This document shows, piece after piece, positions 23,901-38,220 of a stretch of 64,000 bases of DNA. The stretch is from NCBI GenBank assembly GCA_933228895.1, contig OW121856.1, positions 114,737,163 through 114,801,162 on the forward strand. Direction: 5' to 3'. Source of the stretch: Platycnemis pennipes. Taxonomy: Eukaryota > Arthropoda > Insecta > Odonata > Platycnemididae. The notes below the pieces were generated by a model. That model had not been told where the DNA came from and made no database searches. It saw only the letters and a program-made list of their open reading frames with translations. Numbering within the stretch: the first letter of the stretch is position 1; each line of letters starts with the position of its first letter. The position numbers were made by a program, and so were the translations under genes.

Positions 23901-26900
23901 TTCCTTCTCACTAAATTCACTACTTCACCTGTTTTAAAACAAAAATTGAAACTAAGGCCCCTTCTAATCGGTTTTCACCGATTTTTATACAATAATTCAT
24001 GGCAAAATAAAAAATCCAGATTCTGAAGTGTGTTTTCAAAACACCATCATTGTCACAAAATTCAATATTGCCGCTATTTTGAAACAAAAATTGACACTAA
24101 AACATCTGCTCATCGGTTTTCACCGATTTTTATACAATAATTCATAGCGAAATAAAAAATCCAGATTCTGAGGTGTGTTCTCAAAACAGCTCCCTTCTCA
24201 CTAAATTCACTATTTCCGCTCTTTTAAAAGGAAAAATTGACACTAAGGCTTCTGCTCATCGGATTTAACCGATTTTTATACAATAATTCATGGCAAAATA
24301 AAAAATCCAGATTCTGAGGTGTGTTCTCAAAACAGCTTCCTACTCACTAAATTCACTATTTCCGCTGTTTTAAAACAAGAATTGACACTAAGGCCTCTGC
24401 TCATCGGATTTCACCGATTTTTATACAATAATTCATGGCAAAATAAAAAATCCAGATTCTGAGGTGTGTTCTCAAAACAGCTTCCTTCTCACTAAAATCA
24501 CTATTTCCTCTGTTTTAAAACAAAAATTGACACTACGGCCTCTGCTAATCGGTTTTCACCGATTTTTATACAATAATTCATACCGAAATAAAAAATCCAG
24601 ATTCTGAGGTGTGTTCTCAAAACAGCTTCCTATTCACTAAATTCACTATTTCCGCTGTTTTAAAACAAAAATTGTCAATAAGTCCTCTGCTCATCGGTTT
24701 TCACCGATTATCACACAATAATTCATAGCGAAATAAAAAATCCAGATTCTGAGGTGTGTTCTCAAAACACCATCCTTCTCACTAAATTCACTTTTTCCGC
24801 TGTTTTAAAACAAGAATTGACACTAAGGCCTCTGCTCATCGGTTTTCACCGATTTTTATACAATAATTCATAGCGAAATAAAAAATCCTGATTCTGAGTT
24901 GTGTTCTCAAACCAGCTTGCTTCTCACTTATTTCACTGTTTCCGCTGTTTTAAAACAAAAATTGACACTACGGCCTCTGCTCATCGGTTTTCACCGATTT
25001 TTATACAATAATTCATAGCGAAATAAAAAATCCTGATTCTGAGGTGTGTTCTCAAATTAGCTTCCTTCTCACTAAATTCATTACTTTCGCTTTTTTAAAA
25101 CAAAAATTGACACTACGGCCTCTGCGCATCAGTTTTCACCGATTTTTATAGAATAATTCATAGCGAAATAAAAAATCCAGATTCTGAGGTGTGTTCTCAA
25201 AACAGCTTCCTTCTCACTAAATTCACTACTTCACCTGTTTTAAAACAAAAATTGACACTAAGGCCCCTACTAATCGGTTTTCACCGACTTTTATACAATA
25301 ATTCATAGCGAAATAAAAAATCCAGATTCTAAGGTGTGTTCTCAAAACAGCTTCCTTCTCGCTTATTTCACTGTTTCCGCTGTTTTAAAACAAAAATTGA
25401 CACTAAGGCCTCTGCTCATTGGTTTTCACCGATTTTTATACAATAATTCATGGCAAAATAAAAAATCCAGATTCTGAAGTGTGTTTTCAAAACACCTTCA
25501 TTGTCACAAAATTCAATATTGTCGCTATTTTGAAACAAGAATTGACATTAAGACTTCTGCTCATCGGTTTTCACCGATTTTTATACAATAATTCATAGCG
25601 AAATAAAAAATCCAGATACTGAGGTGTGTTCTCAAAACAGCTCCCTTCTCACTAAATTCACTATTTCCGCTATTTTAAAACAAAAATTGACACTAAGGCT
25701 TCTGCTCATCGGATTTCACCGATTTTTATACAATAATTCATGGCAAAATAAAAAATCCAGATTCTGAGGTGTGTTCTCAAAAAAGCTTCCTTCTCACTAA
25801 ATTCACTATTTCCGCAGTTTTAAAACAAAAATTGACACTAAGACATCTGCTCATCGGTTTTCACCGATTTTTATACAATAATTCATAGCGAAATAAAAAA
25901 TCCAGATTCTGAGGTGTGTTCTCAAAACAGCTCCCTTCTCACTAAATTCACTATTTCCGCTCTTTTAAAACAAAAATTGACACTAAGGCTTCTGCTCATC
26001 GGATTTAACCGATTTTTATACAATAATTCATGGCAAAATAAAAAATCCAGATTCTGAGGTGTGTTCTCAAAACAGCTTCCTACTCACTAAATTCACTATT
26101 TCCGCTGTTTTAAAACAAGAATTGACACTAAGGCCTCTGCTCATCGGATTTCACCGATTTTTATACAATAATTCATGGCAAAATAAAAAATCCAGATTCT
26201 GAGGTGTGTTCTCAAAACAGCTTCCTTCTCACTAAAATCACTATTTCCTCTGTTTTAAAACAAAAATTGACACTACGGCCTCTGCTAATCGGTTTTCACC
26301 GATTTTTATACAATAATTCATACCGAAATAAAAAATCCAGATTCTGAGGTGTGTTCTCAAAACAGCTTCCTATTCACTAAATTCACTATTTCCGCTGTTT
26401 TAAAACAAAAATTGTCAATAAGTCCTCTGCTCATCGGTTTTCACCGATTATCACACAATAATCAATAGCGAAATAAAAAATCCAGATTCTGAGGTGTGTT
26501 CTCAAAACACCATCCTTCTCACTAAATTCACTATTTCCGCTGTTTTAAAACAAGAATTGACACTAAGGCCTCTGCTCATCGGTTTTCACCGATTTTTATA
26601 CAATAATTCATAGCGAAATAAAAAATCCTGATTCTGAGTTGTGTTCTCAAACCAGCTTGCTTCTCACTTATTTCACTGTTTCCGCTGTTTTAAAACAAAA
26701 ATTGACACTACGGCCTCTGCTCATCGGTTTTCACCGATTTTTATACAATAATTCATAGCGAAATAAAAAATGCTGATTCTGAGGTGTGTTCTCAAATTAG
26801 CTTCCTTCTCACTAAATTCATTACTTCCGCTTTTTTAAAACAAAAATTGACACTACGGCCTCTGCGCATCAGTTTTCACCGATTTTTATAGAATAATTCA

Positions 26901-29900
26901 TAGCGAAATAAAAAATCCAGATTCTGAGGTGTGTTCTCAAAACAGCTTCCTTCTCACTAAATTCACTACTTCACCTGTTTTAAAACAAAAATTGACACTA
27001 AGGCCCCTACTAATCGGTTTTCACCGACTTTTATACAATAATTCATAGCGAAATAAAAAATCCAGATTCTAAGGTGTGTTCTCAAAACAGCTTCCTTCTC
27101 GCTTATTTCACTGTTTCCGCTGTTTTAAAACAAAAATTGACACTAAGGCCTCTGCTCATTGGTTTTCACCGATTTTTATACAATAATTCATGGCAAAATA
27201 AAAAATCCAGATTCTGAAGTGTGTTCTCAAAACAGCTTCCTTCTAACTAAAATCACTATTTCCTCTGTTTTAAAACAAAAATTGACACTACGGCCTCTGC
27301 TAATCGGTTTTCACCGATTTTTATACAATAATTCATACCGAAATAAAAAATCCAGATTCTGAGGTGTGTTCTCAAAACAGCTTCCTATTCACTAAATTCA
27401 CTATTTCCGCTGTTTTAAAACAAAAATTGTCAATAAGTCCTCTGCTCATCGGTTTTCACCGATTATCACACAATAATTCATAGCGAAATAAAAAATCCAG
27501 ATTCTGAGGTGTGTTCTCAAATTAGCTTCCTTCTCACTAAATTCATTACTTCCGCTTTTTTAAAACAAAAATTGACACTACGGCCTCTGCGCATCAGTTT
27601 TCACCGATTTTTATAGAATAATTCATAGCGAAATAAAAAATCCAGATTCTGAGGTGTGTTCTCAAAACAGCTTCCTTCTCACTAAATTCACTACTTCACC
27701 TGTTTTAAAACAAAAATTGACACTAAGGCCCCTACTAATCGGTTTTCACCGACTTTTATACAATAATTCATAGCGAAATAAAAAATCCAGATTCTAAGGT
27801 GTGTTCTCAAAACAGCTTCCTTCTCGCTTATTTCACTGTTTCCGCTGTTTTAAAACAAAAATTGACACTAAGGCCTCTGCTCATTGGTTTTCACCGATTT
27901 TTATACAATAATTCATGGCAAAATAAAAAATCCAGATTCTGAAGTGTGTTTTCAAAACACCTTCATTGTCACAAAATTCAATATTGTCGCTATTTTGAAA
28001 CAAGAATTGACATTAAGACTTCTGCTCATCGGTTTTCACCGATTTTTATACAATAATTCATAGCGAAATAAAAAATCCAGATTCTGAGGTGTGTTCTCAA
28101 AACAGCTCCCTTCTCACTAAATTCACTATTTCCGCTATTTTAAAACAAAAATTGACACTAAGGCTTCTGCTCATCGGATTTCACCGATTTTTATACAATA
28201 ATTCATGGCAAAATAAAAAATCCAGATTCTGAGGTGTGTTCTCAAAAAAGCTTCCTTCTCACTAAATTCACTATTTCCGCAGTTTTAAAACAAAAATTGA
28301 CACTAAGACATCTGCTCATCGGTTTTCACCGATTTTTATACAATAATTCATAGCGAAATAAAAAATCCAGATTCTGAGGTGTGTTCTCAAAACAGCTCCC
28401 TTCTCACTAAATTCACTATTTCCGCTCTTTTAAAACAAAAATTGACACTAAGGCTTCTGCTCATCGGATTTAACCGATTTTTATACAATAATTCATGGCA
28501 AAATAAAAAATCCAGATTCTGAGGTGTGTTCTCAAAACAGCTTCCTACTCACTAAATTCACTATTTCCGCTGTTTTAAAACAAGAATTGACACTAAGGCC
28601 TCTGCTCATCGGATTTCACCGATTTTTATACAATAATTCATGGCAAAATAAAAAATCCAGATTCTGAGGTGTGTTCTCAAAACAGCTTCCTTCTCACTAA
28701 AATCACTATTTCCTCTGTTTTAAAACAAAAATTGACACTACGGCCTCTGCTAATCGGTTTTCACCGATTTTTATACAATAATTCATACCGAAATAAAAAA
28801 TCCAGATTCTGAGGTGTGTTCTCAAAACAGCTTCATATTCACTAAATTCACTATTTCCGCTGTTTTAAAACAAAAATTGTCAATAAGTCCTCTGCTCATC
28901 GGTTTTCACCGATTATCACACAATAATCAATAGCGAAATAAAAAATCCAGATTCTGAGGTGTGTTCTCAAAACACCATCCTTCTCACTAAATTCACTATT
29001 TCCGCTGTTTTAAAACAAGAATTGACACTAAGGCCTCTGCTCATCGGTTTTCACCGATTTTTATACAATAATTCATAGCGAAATAAAAAATCCTGATTCT
29101 GAGTTGTGTTCTCAAACCAGCTTGCTTCTCACTTATTTCACTGTTTCCGCTGTTTTAAAACAAAAATTGACACTACGGCCTCTGCTCATCGGTTTTCACC
29201 GATTTTTATACAATAATTCATAGCGAAATAAAAAATCCTGATTCTGAGGTGTGTTCTCAAATTAGCTTCCTTCTCACTAAATTCATTACTTCCGCTGTTT
29301 TAAAACAAAAATTGACACTACGGCCTCTGCTCATCGGTTTTCACCGATTTTAATAGAATAATTCATAGCGAAATAAAAAATCCAGATTCTGAGGTGTGTT
29401 CTCAAAACAGCTTCCTTCTCACTAAATTCACTACTTCACCTGTTTTAAAACAAAAATTGACACTAAGGCCCCTACTAATCGGTTTTCACCGACTTTTATA
29501 CAATAATTCATAGCGAAATAAAAAATCCAGATTCTAAGGTGTGTTCTCAAAACAGCTTCCTTCTCGCTTATTTCACTGTTTCCGCTGTTTTAAAACAAAA
29601 ATTGACACTAAGGCCTCTGCTCATTGGTTTTCACCGATTTTTATACAATAATTCATGGCAAAATAAAAAATCCAGATTCTGAAGTGTGTTTTCAAAACAC
29701 CTTCATTGTCACAAAATTCAATATTGCCGCTATTTTGAAACAAGAATTGACATTAAGACTTCTGCTCATCGGTTTTCACCGATTTTTATACAATAATTCA
29801 TAGCGAAATAAAAAATCCAGATTCTGAGGTGTGTTCTCAAAACAGCTCCCTTCTCACTAAATTCATTATTTCCGCTATTTTAAAACAAAAATTGACACTA

Positions 29901-31240
29901 AGGCTTCTGCTCATCGGATTTCACCGATTTTTATACAATAATTCATGGCAAAATAAAAAATCCAGATTCTGAGGTGTGTTCTCAAAACAGCTTCCTTCTC
30001 ACTAAATTCACTATTTCCGCAGTTTTAAAACAAGAATTGACACTAAGGCCTCTGCTCATCGGATTTCACCGATTTTTATACAATAATTCATGGCAAAATA
30101 AAAAATCCAGATTCTGAGGTGTGTTCTCAAAACAGCTTCCTTCTCACTAAAATTACTATTTCCTCTGTTTTAAAACAAAAATTGACACAACGGCCTCTGC
30201 TAATCGGTTTTCACCGATTTTTATAATATAATTCATACCGAAATAAAAATCCAGATTCTAAGGTGTGTTCTCAAAACAGCTTCCTATTCACTAAATTCAC
30301 TGTTTCCGCTGTTTTAAAACAAAAATTGTCAATAAGTCCTCTGCTCATCGGTTTTCACCGATTTTTACACAATAATTCATAGCGAAATAAAAAATCCAGA
30401 TTCTGAGGTGTGTTCTCAAAACACCATCCTTCTCACTAAATTCACTATTTCCGCTGTTTTAAAACAAGAATTGACACTACGGCCTCTGCTCATCGGTTTT
30501 CACCGATTTTTATACAAAAATTCATAGCGAAATAAAAAATCCAGATTTTAAGGTGTGTTCTAAAAATCAGCTTCCTTCCCACTAAATTTACTGTATCCGC
30601 TTTTAAAAAAAAAAATGACACTAAGGCCTCTGCTCATCGGTTTTCACCGATTTTTATACAATAATTCATAGCGAATAAAAAAATCCTGATTCTGAGTTGT
30701 GTTCTCAAACCAGCTTGCTTCTCACTTATATCACTATTTCCGCTGTTTTAAAACAAAAATTGACACTACGGTCTCTGCTCATCGGTTTTCACCGATTTTT
30801 ATACAATAATTCATAGCGAAATAAAAAATCCTGATTCTGAGGTGTGTTCTCAAATTAGCTTCCTTCTCACTAAATTCATTACTTCCGCTGTTTTAAAACA
30901 AAAATTGACACTACGGCCTCTGCTCATCGGTTTTCACCGATTTTTATAGAATAATTCATAGCGAAATAAAAAATCCAGATTCTGAGGTGTGTTCTCAAAA
31001 CAGCTTTCTTCTCACTAAATTCACTACTTCACCTGTTTTAAAACAAAAATTGACACTAAGGCCCGTACTAATCGGTTTTCACCGACTTTTATACAATAAT
31101 TCATAGCGTAATAAAACATCCAAATTCTAAGGTGTGTTCTCAAAACAGCTTCCTTCTCGCTTATTTCACTGTTTCCGCTGTTTTAAAACAAAAATTGACA
31201 CTAAGGCCTCTGCTCATTGGTTTTCACCGATTTTTATACA
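20941..31240 (+). repeat. 10.3-kb higher-order block, copy 2 (about 71 monomers)
   Basis: Direct tandem copy of the preceding block and nearly identical to it by eye. Copy-2-only changes include GAAAAATTCATGG near 21,231, a one-base insertion (TTTTAAAAGGAAAAATTG near 24,225) and CTTCTAACTAAAATC near 27,241. It ends near 31,245, where it continues with CATGGCA while copy 1 continues with CATAGCG. Because copies are tandem and end in equivalent monomer positions, unequal crossover or array expansion is the simplest origin. Confidence 0.88.
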
Positions 31241-34200
31241 ATAATTCATGGCAAAATAAAAAATCCAGATTCTGAAGTGTGTTTTCAAAACACCATCATT
31301 GTCACAAAATTCAATATTGCCGCTATTTTGAAACAAAAATTGACACTAAGACATCTGCTCATCGGTTTTCATCGATTTTTATACAATAATTCATAGCGAA
31401 ATAAAAAATCCAGATTCTGAGGTGTGTTCTCAAAACAGCTCCCTTCTCACTAAATTCGCTATTTCCGCTATTTTAAAACAAAAATTGTTACTAAGGCTTC
31501 TGCTCATCGGATTTCACCGATTTTTACACAATAATTCATAGCGACATAAAAAATCCAGATTCTGAGGTGTGTTCTCAAAACACCATCCTTCTCACTAAAT
31601 TCACTATTTCCGCTGTTTTAAAACAAGAATTGACACTACGGCCTCTGCTCATCGGTTTTCACCGATTTTTATACAAAAATTCATAGCGAAATAAAAAATC
31701 CAGATTTTAAGGTGTGTTCTAAAAATCAGCTTCCTTCCCACTAAATTTACTGTATCCGCTGTTAAAAAAAAAAATGACACTAAGGCCTCTGCTCATCGGT
31801 ATTCACCGATTTTTATACAATAATTCATAGCGAAATAAAAAACCCAGATTATGAGGTGTGTTCTCAAAACAGCTTCCTTCTCACTAAACTCACTTTTTCC
31901 GCTGTTTTAAAACTAAACTTGACACTAAGGCCCCTGCTCATCGGTTTTCACCGATTATTATACAATAATTCATAGCAAAATAAAAAATCCAGATTCTGAG
32001 GTGTGTTCTCAAAACACCTTCCTTCTCACTAAAATCACTATTTTCGCTGTTTTAAAACAAGAATTGACGCTAAGGCCTCTGCTTATCGGTTTTCACCGAT
32101 TTTTATACAATAATTCATAGCGAAATAAAAAACCCAGATTCTGAGGTGTGTTCTCAAAACACCTTCCTTCTCACTAAATTCACTATTTCCGCTGTTTTAA
32201 AACAAAAATTGACACCAAGGCTTCTGCCCATTGGTTTTCACCAATTTTTATACAATAATTTATAGCGAAATAAAAAATCCAGATTCTGAGGTGTGTTCTC
32301 AGAACACCTTCCTTCTAACTAAATTCACTATTTCCGCTGTTTTTAATCAGAAATTGACACTAAGGCCGGTTTCTGCTCATCGGTTTTCACCCATTTTTAT
32401 AGAATAATTCATAGCGAAATAAAAAATCCAGATTCTGAGGTGTGTTCTCAAAACAGCTTCCTTCTCACTAAATTCACTACTTCACCTGTTTTAAAACAAA
32501 ATTTGACACTAAGGCCCCTTCTAATCGGTTTTCACCGATTTTTATACAATAATTCATGGCAAAATAAAAAATCCAGATTCTGAAGTGTGTTCTCAAAACA
32601 GCTTCCTTCTCACTAAAATCACTATTTCCTCTGTTTTAAAACAAAAATTGACACTACGGCCTCTGCTAATCGGTTTTCACCGATTTTTATACAATAATTC
32701 ATACCGAAATAAAAAATCCAGATTCTGAGGTGTGTTCTCAAAACAGCTTCCTATTCACTAAATTCACTATTTCCGCTGTTTTAAAACAAAAATTGTCAAT
32801 AAGTCCTCTGCTCATCGGTTTTCACCGATTATCACACAATAATTCATAGCGAAATAAAAAATCCAGATTCTGAGGTGTGTTCTCAAAACACCATCCTTCT
32901 CACTAAATTCACTATTTCCGCTGTTTTAAAACAAGAATTGACACTAAGGCCTATGCTCATCGGTTTTCACCGATTTTTATACAATAATTCATAGCGAAAT
33001 AAAAAATCCTGATTCTGAGTTGTGTTCTCAAACCAGCTTGCTTCTCACTTATTTCACTGTTTCCGCTGTTTTAAAACAAAAATTGACACTACGGCCTCTG
33101 CTCATCGGTTTTCACCGATTTTTATACAATAATTCATTGCGAAATAAAAAATCCTGATTTTGAGGTGTGTTCTCAAATTAGCTTCCTTCTCACTAAATTC
33201 ATTACTTCCGCTTTTTTAAAACAAAAATTGACACTACGGCCTCTGGGCATCAGTTTTCACCGATTTTTATAGAATAATTCATAGCGAAATAAAAAATCCA
33301 GATTCTGAGGTGTGTTCTCAAAACAGCTTCCTTCTCACTAAATTCACTACTTCACCTGTTTTAAAACAAAAATTGACACTAAGGCCCCTACTAATCGGTT
33401 TTCACCGACTTTTATACAATAATTCATAGCGAAATAAAAAATCCAGATTCTGAGGTGTGTTCTCAAAACAGCTTCCTTCTCGCTTATTTCACTGTTTCCG
33501 CTGTTTTAAAACAAAAATTGACACTAAGGCCTCTGCTCATTGGTTTTCACCGATTTTTATACAATAATTCATGGCAAAATAAAAAATCCAGATTCTGAAG
33601 TGTGTTTTCAAAACACCTTCATTGTCACAAAATTCAATATTGCCGCTATTTTGAAACAAGAATTGACATTAAGACTTCTGCTCATCGGTTTTCACCGATT
33701 TTTATACAATAATTCATAGCGAAATAAAAAATCCAGATTCTGAGGTGTGTTCTCAAAACAGCTCCCTTCTCACTAAATTCACTATTTCCGCTATTTTAAA
33801 ACAAAAATTGACACTAAGGCTTCTGCTCTTCGGATTTCACCGATTTTTATACAATAATTCATGGCAAAATAAAAAATCCAGATTCTGAGGTGTGTTCTCA
33901 AAAAAGCTTCCTTCTCACTAAATTCACTATTTCCACAGTTTTAAAACAAAAATTGACACTAAGACATCTGCTCATCGGTTTTCACCGATTTTTATACAAT
34001 AATTCATAGCGAAATAAAAAATCCAGATTCTGAGGTGTGTTCTCAAAACAGCTCCCTTCTCACTAAATTCACTATTTCCGCTCTTTTAAAACAAAAATTG
34101 ACACTAAGGCTTCTGCTCATCGGATTTAACCGATTTTTATACAATAATTCATGGCAAAATAAAAAATCCAGATTCTGAGGTGTGTTCTCAAAACAGCTTC

Positions 34201-36194
34201 CTACTCACTAAATTCACTATTTCCGCTGTTTTAAAACAAGAATTAACACTAAGGCCTCTGCTCATCGGATTTCACCGATTTTTATACAATAATTCATGGC
34301 AAAATAAAAAATCCAGATTCTGAGGTGTGTTCTCAAAACAGCTTCCTTCTCACTAAAATCACTATTTCCTCTGTTTTAAAACAAAAATTGACACTACGGC
34401 CTCTGCTAATCAGTTTTCACCGATTTTTATACAATAATTCATACCGAAATAAAAAATCCAGATTCTGAGGTGTGTTCTCAAAACAGCTTCCTATTCACTA
34501 AATTCACTATTTCCGCTGTTTTAAAACAAAAATTGTCAATAAGTCCTCTGCTCATCGGTTTTCACCGATTATCACACAATAATTCATAGCGAAATAAAAA
34601 ATCCAGATTCTGAGGTGTGTTCTCAAAACACCATCCTTCTCACTAAATTCACTATTTCCGCTGTTTTAAAACAAGAATTGACACTAAGGCCTCTGCTCAT
34701 CGGTTTTCACCGATTTTTATACAATAATTCATAGCGAAATAAAAAATCCTGATTCTGAGTTGTGTTCTCAAACCAGCTTGCTTCTCACTTATTTCACTGT
34801 TTCCGCTGTTTTAAAAGAAAAATTGACACTACGGCCTCTGCTCATCGGTTTTCACCGATTTTTATACAATAATTCATAGCGAAATAAAAAATCCTGATTC
34901 TGAGGTGTGTTCTCAAATTAGCTTCCTTCTCACTAAATTCATTACTTCCGCTTTTTTAAAACAAAAATCGACACTACGGCCTCTGCGCATCAGTTTTCAC
35001 CGATTTTTATAGAATAATTCATAGCGAAATAAAAAATCCAGATTCTGATGTGTGTTCTCAAAACAGCTTCCTTCTCACTAAATTCACTACTTCACCTGTT
35101 TTAAAACAAAAATTGACACTAAGGCCCCTACTAATCGGTTTTCACCGACTTTTATACAATAATTCATAGCGAAATAAAAAATCCAGATTCTAAGGTGTGT
35201 TCTCAAAACAGCTTCCTTCTCGCTTATTTCACTGTTTCCGCTGTTTTAAAACAAAAATTGACACTAAGGGCTCTGCTCATTGGTTTTCACCGATTTTTAT
35301 ACAATAATTCATGGCAAAATAAAAAATCCAGATTCTGAAGTGTGTTTTCAAAACACCTTCATTGTCACAAAATTCAATATTGCCGCTATTTTGAAACAAG
35401 AATTGACATTAAGACTTCTGCTCATCGGTTTTCACCGATTTTTATACAATAATTCATAGCGAAATAAAAAATCCTGATTCTGAGGTGTGTTCTCAAATTA
35501 GCTTCCTTCTCACTAAATTCATTACTTCCGCTTTTTTAAAACAAAAATTGACACTACGGCCTCTGCGCATCAGTTTTCACCGATTTTTATAGAATAATTC
35601 ATAGCGAAATAAAAAATCCAGATTCTGAGGTGTGTTCTCAAAACAGCTCCCTTCTCACTAAATTCACTATTTCCGCTATTTTAAAACAAAAATTGACACT
35701 AAGGCTTCTGCTCATCGGATTTCACCGATTTTTATACAATAATTCATGGCAAAATAAAAAATCCAGATTCTGAGGTGTGTTCTCAAAAAAGCTTCCTTCT
35801 CACTAAATTCACTATTTCCGCAGTTTTAAAACAAGAATTGACACTAAGGCCTCTGCTCATCGGATTTCACCGATTTTTATACAATAATTCATAGCGAAAT
35901 AAAAAATCCACATTCTGAGGTGTGTTCTCAAAACAGCTCCCTTCTCACTAAATTCACTATTTCCGCTATTTTAAAACAAAAATTGACACTAAGGCTTCTG
36001 CTCACCGGATATCACCGATTTTTATACAATAATTCATGGCAAAATAAAAAATCCAGATTCTGAGGTGTGTTCTCAAAACAGCTTCCTTCTCACTAAATTC
36101 ACTATTTCCGCAGTTTTAAAACAAGAATTGACACTAAGGCCTCTGCTCATCGGATTTCACCGATTTTTATACAATAATTCAAGGCAAAATAAAA

Positions 36195-37207
36195 AATCCA
36201 GATTCTGAGGTGTGTTCTCAAAACAGCTTCCTTCTCACTAAAATCACTATTTCCTCTGTTTTAAAACAAAAATTGACACAACGGCCGCTGCTAATCGGTT
36301 TTCACCGATTTTTATACAATAATTCATACCGAAATAAAAATCCAGATTCTGAGGTGTGTTCTCAAAACAGCTTCCTATTCACTAAATTCACTATTTCCAC
36401 TGTTTTAAAACAAAAATTGTCAATAAGTCCTCTGCTCATCGGTTTTCACCGATTTTTACACAATAATTCATAGCGAAATAAAAAATACAGATTCTGAGGT
36501 GTGTTCTCAAAACACCATCCTTCTCACTAAATTCACTATTTCCGCTGTTTTAAAATAAGAATTGACACTAAGGCCTCTGCTCATCGGTTTTCACCGATTT
36601 TTATACAATAATTCATAGCGAAATAAAAAACCCAGATTCTGAGGTGTGTTCTCAAAAACGTTTCCTTCTCACTAAATTCACTATTTCCCCTGTTTTAAAA
36701 CAAAAATTGACACTACAGCCTCTGCTCATCGGTTTTCACCGATTTTTATACAATAATTCATAGCGAAATAAAAAATCCTGATTCTGAGGTGTGTTCTCAA
36801 ATTAGCTTCCTTCTCACTAAATTCATTACTTCCGCTGTTTTAAAACAAAAATTGACACTAAGGCCTCTGCTCATTGGTTTTCACCGATTTTTATACAATA
36901 ATTCATGGCAAAATAAAAAATCCAGATTCTGAAGTGTGTTTTCAAAACACCATCATTGTCACAAAATTCAATATTGCCGCTATTTTGAAACAAAAATTGA
37001 CACTAAGACATCTGCTCATCGGTTTTCACCGATTTTTATACAATAATTCATAGCGAAAAAAAAATCCAGATTCTGAGGTGTGTCCTCAAAACAGTTCCCT
37101 TCTCACTAAATTCACTATTTCCGCTATTTTAAAACAAAAATTGACACTAAGGCTTCTGCTCATCGGATTTCACCCATTTTTATACAATAATTCATGGCAA
37201 AATAAAA
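36195..37207 (+). repeat. 1,013-bp (7-monomer) tandem unit, copy 1
   Basis: Seven monomers, two of them one base short (AAATAAAAATCC after CATACCG, and GCGAAAAAAAAATCC), which accounts for 1,013 rather than 1,015 bp. The unit includes an 87-codon open frame (36,210-36,473) that spans almost two monomers. It exists only because the one-base deletion shifts the frame, and it has no features of a gene. Confidence 0.82.
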
Positions 37208-38220
37208 AATCCAGATTCTGAGGTGTGTTCTCAAAACAGCTTCCTTCTCACTAAAATCACTATTTCCTCTGTTTTAAAACAAAAATTGACACAACGGCCG
37301 CTGCTAATCGGTTTTCACCGATTTTTATACAATAATTCATACCGAAATAAAAATCCAGATTCTGAGGTGTGTTCTCAAAACAGCTTCCTATTCACTAAAT
37401 TCACTATTTCCACTGTTTTAAAACAAAAATTGTCAATAAGTCCTCTGCTCATCGGTTTTCACCGATTTTTACACAATAATTCATAGCGAAATAAAAAATA
37501 CAGATTCTGAGGTGTGTTCTCAAAACACCATCCTTCTCACTAAATTCACTATTTCCGCTGTTTTAAAATAAGAATTGACACTAAGGCCTCTGCTCATCGG
37601 TTTTCACCGATTTTTATACAATAATTCATAGCGAAATAAAAAACCCAGATTCTGAGGTGTGTTCTCAAAAACGTTTCCTTCTCACTAAATTCACTATTTC
37701 CCCTGTTTTAAAACAAAAATTGACACTACAGCCTCTGCTCATCGGTTTTCACCGATTTTTATACAATAATTCATAGCGAAATAAAAAATCCTGATTCTGA
37801 GGTGTGTTCTCAAATTAGCTTCCTTCTCACTAAATTCATTACTTCCGCTGTTTTAAAACAAAAATTGACACTAAGGCCTCTGCTCATTGGTTTTCACCGA
37901 TTTTTATACAATAATTCATGGCAAAATAAAAAATCCAGATTCTGAAGTGTGTTTTCAAAACACCATCATTGTCACAAAATTCAATATTGCCGCTATTTTG
38001 AAACAAAAATTGACACTAAGACATCTGCTCATCGGTTTTCACCGATTTTTATACAATAATTCATAGCGAAAAAAAAATCCAGATTCTGAGGTGTGTCCTC
38101 AAAACAGTTCCCTTCTCACTAAATTCACTATTTCCGCTATTTTAAAACAAAAATTGACACTAAGGCTTCTGCTCATCGGATTTCACCCATTTTTATACAA
38201 TAATTCATGGCAAAATAAAA
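37208..38220 (+). repeat. 1,013-bp (7-monomer) tandem unit, copy 2
   Basis: Repeats the preceding seven monomers with the same short variants and the same open frame, 1,013 bp later (37,223-37,486). Shared private changes, such as GTGTGTCCTC near 37,079 and 38,092 and TTTCACCCATTTTT near 37,170 and 38,183, show a recent duplication. In the downstream duplicate of this region the same unit has a 1,303-bp period. Confidence 0.82.

Noticed and set aside
36210..36473. 87-codon open frame repeated at 37,223, 45,339, 53,612, 54,915, 61,444 and 62,747
   Set aside because: It spans nearly two monomers and depends on a one-base deletion in the AAATAAAAATCC variant. Its presence in several places follows DNA duplication, and the peptide is low in complexity of origin, with no recognisable domain.
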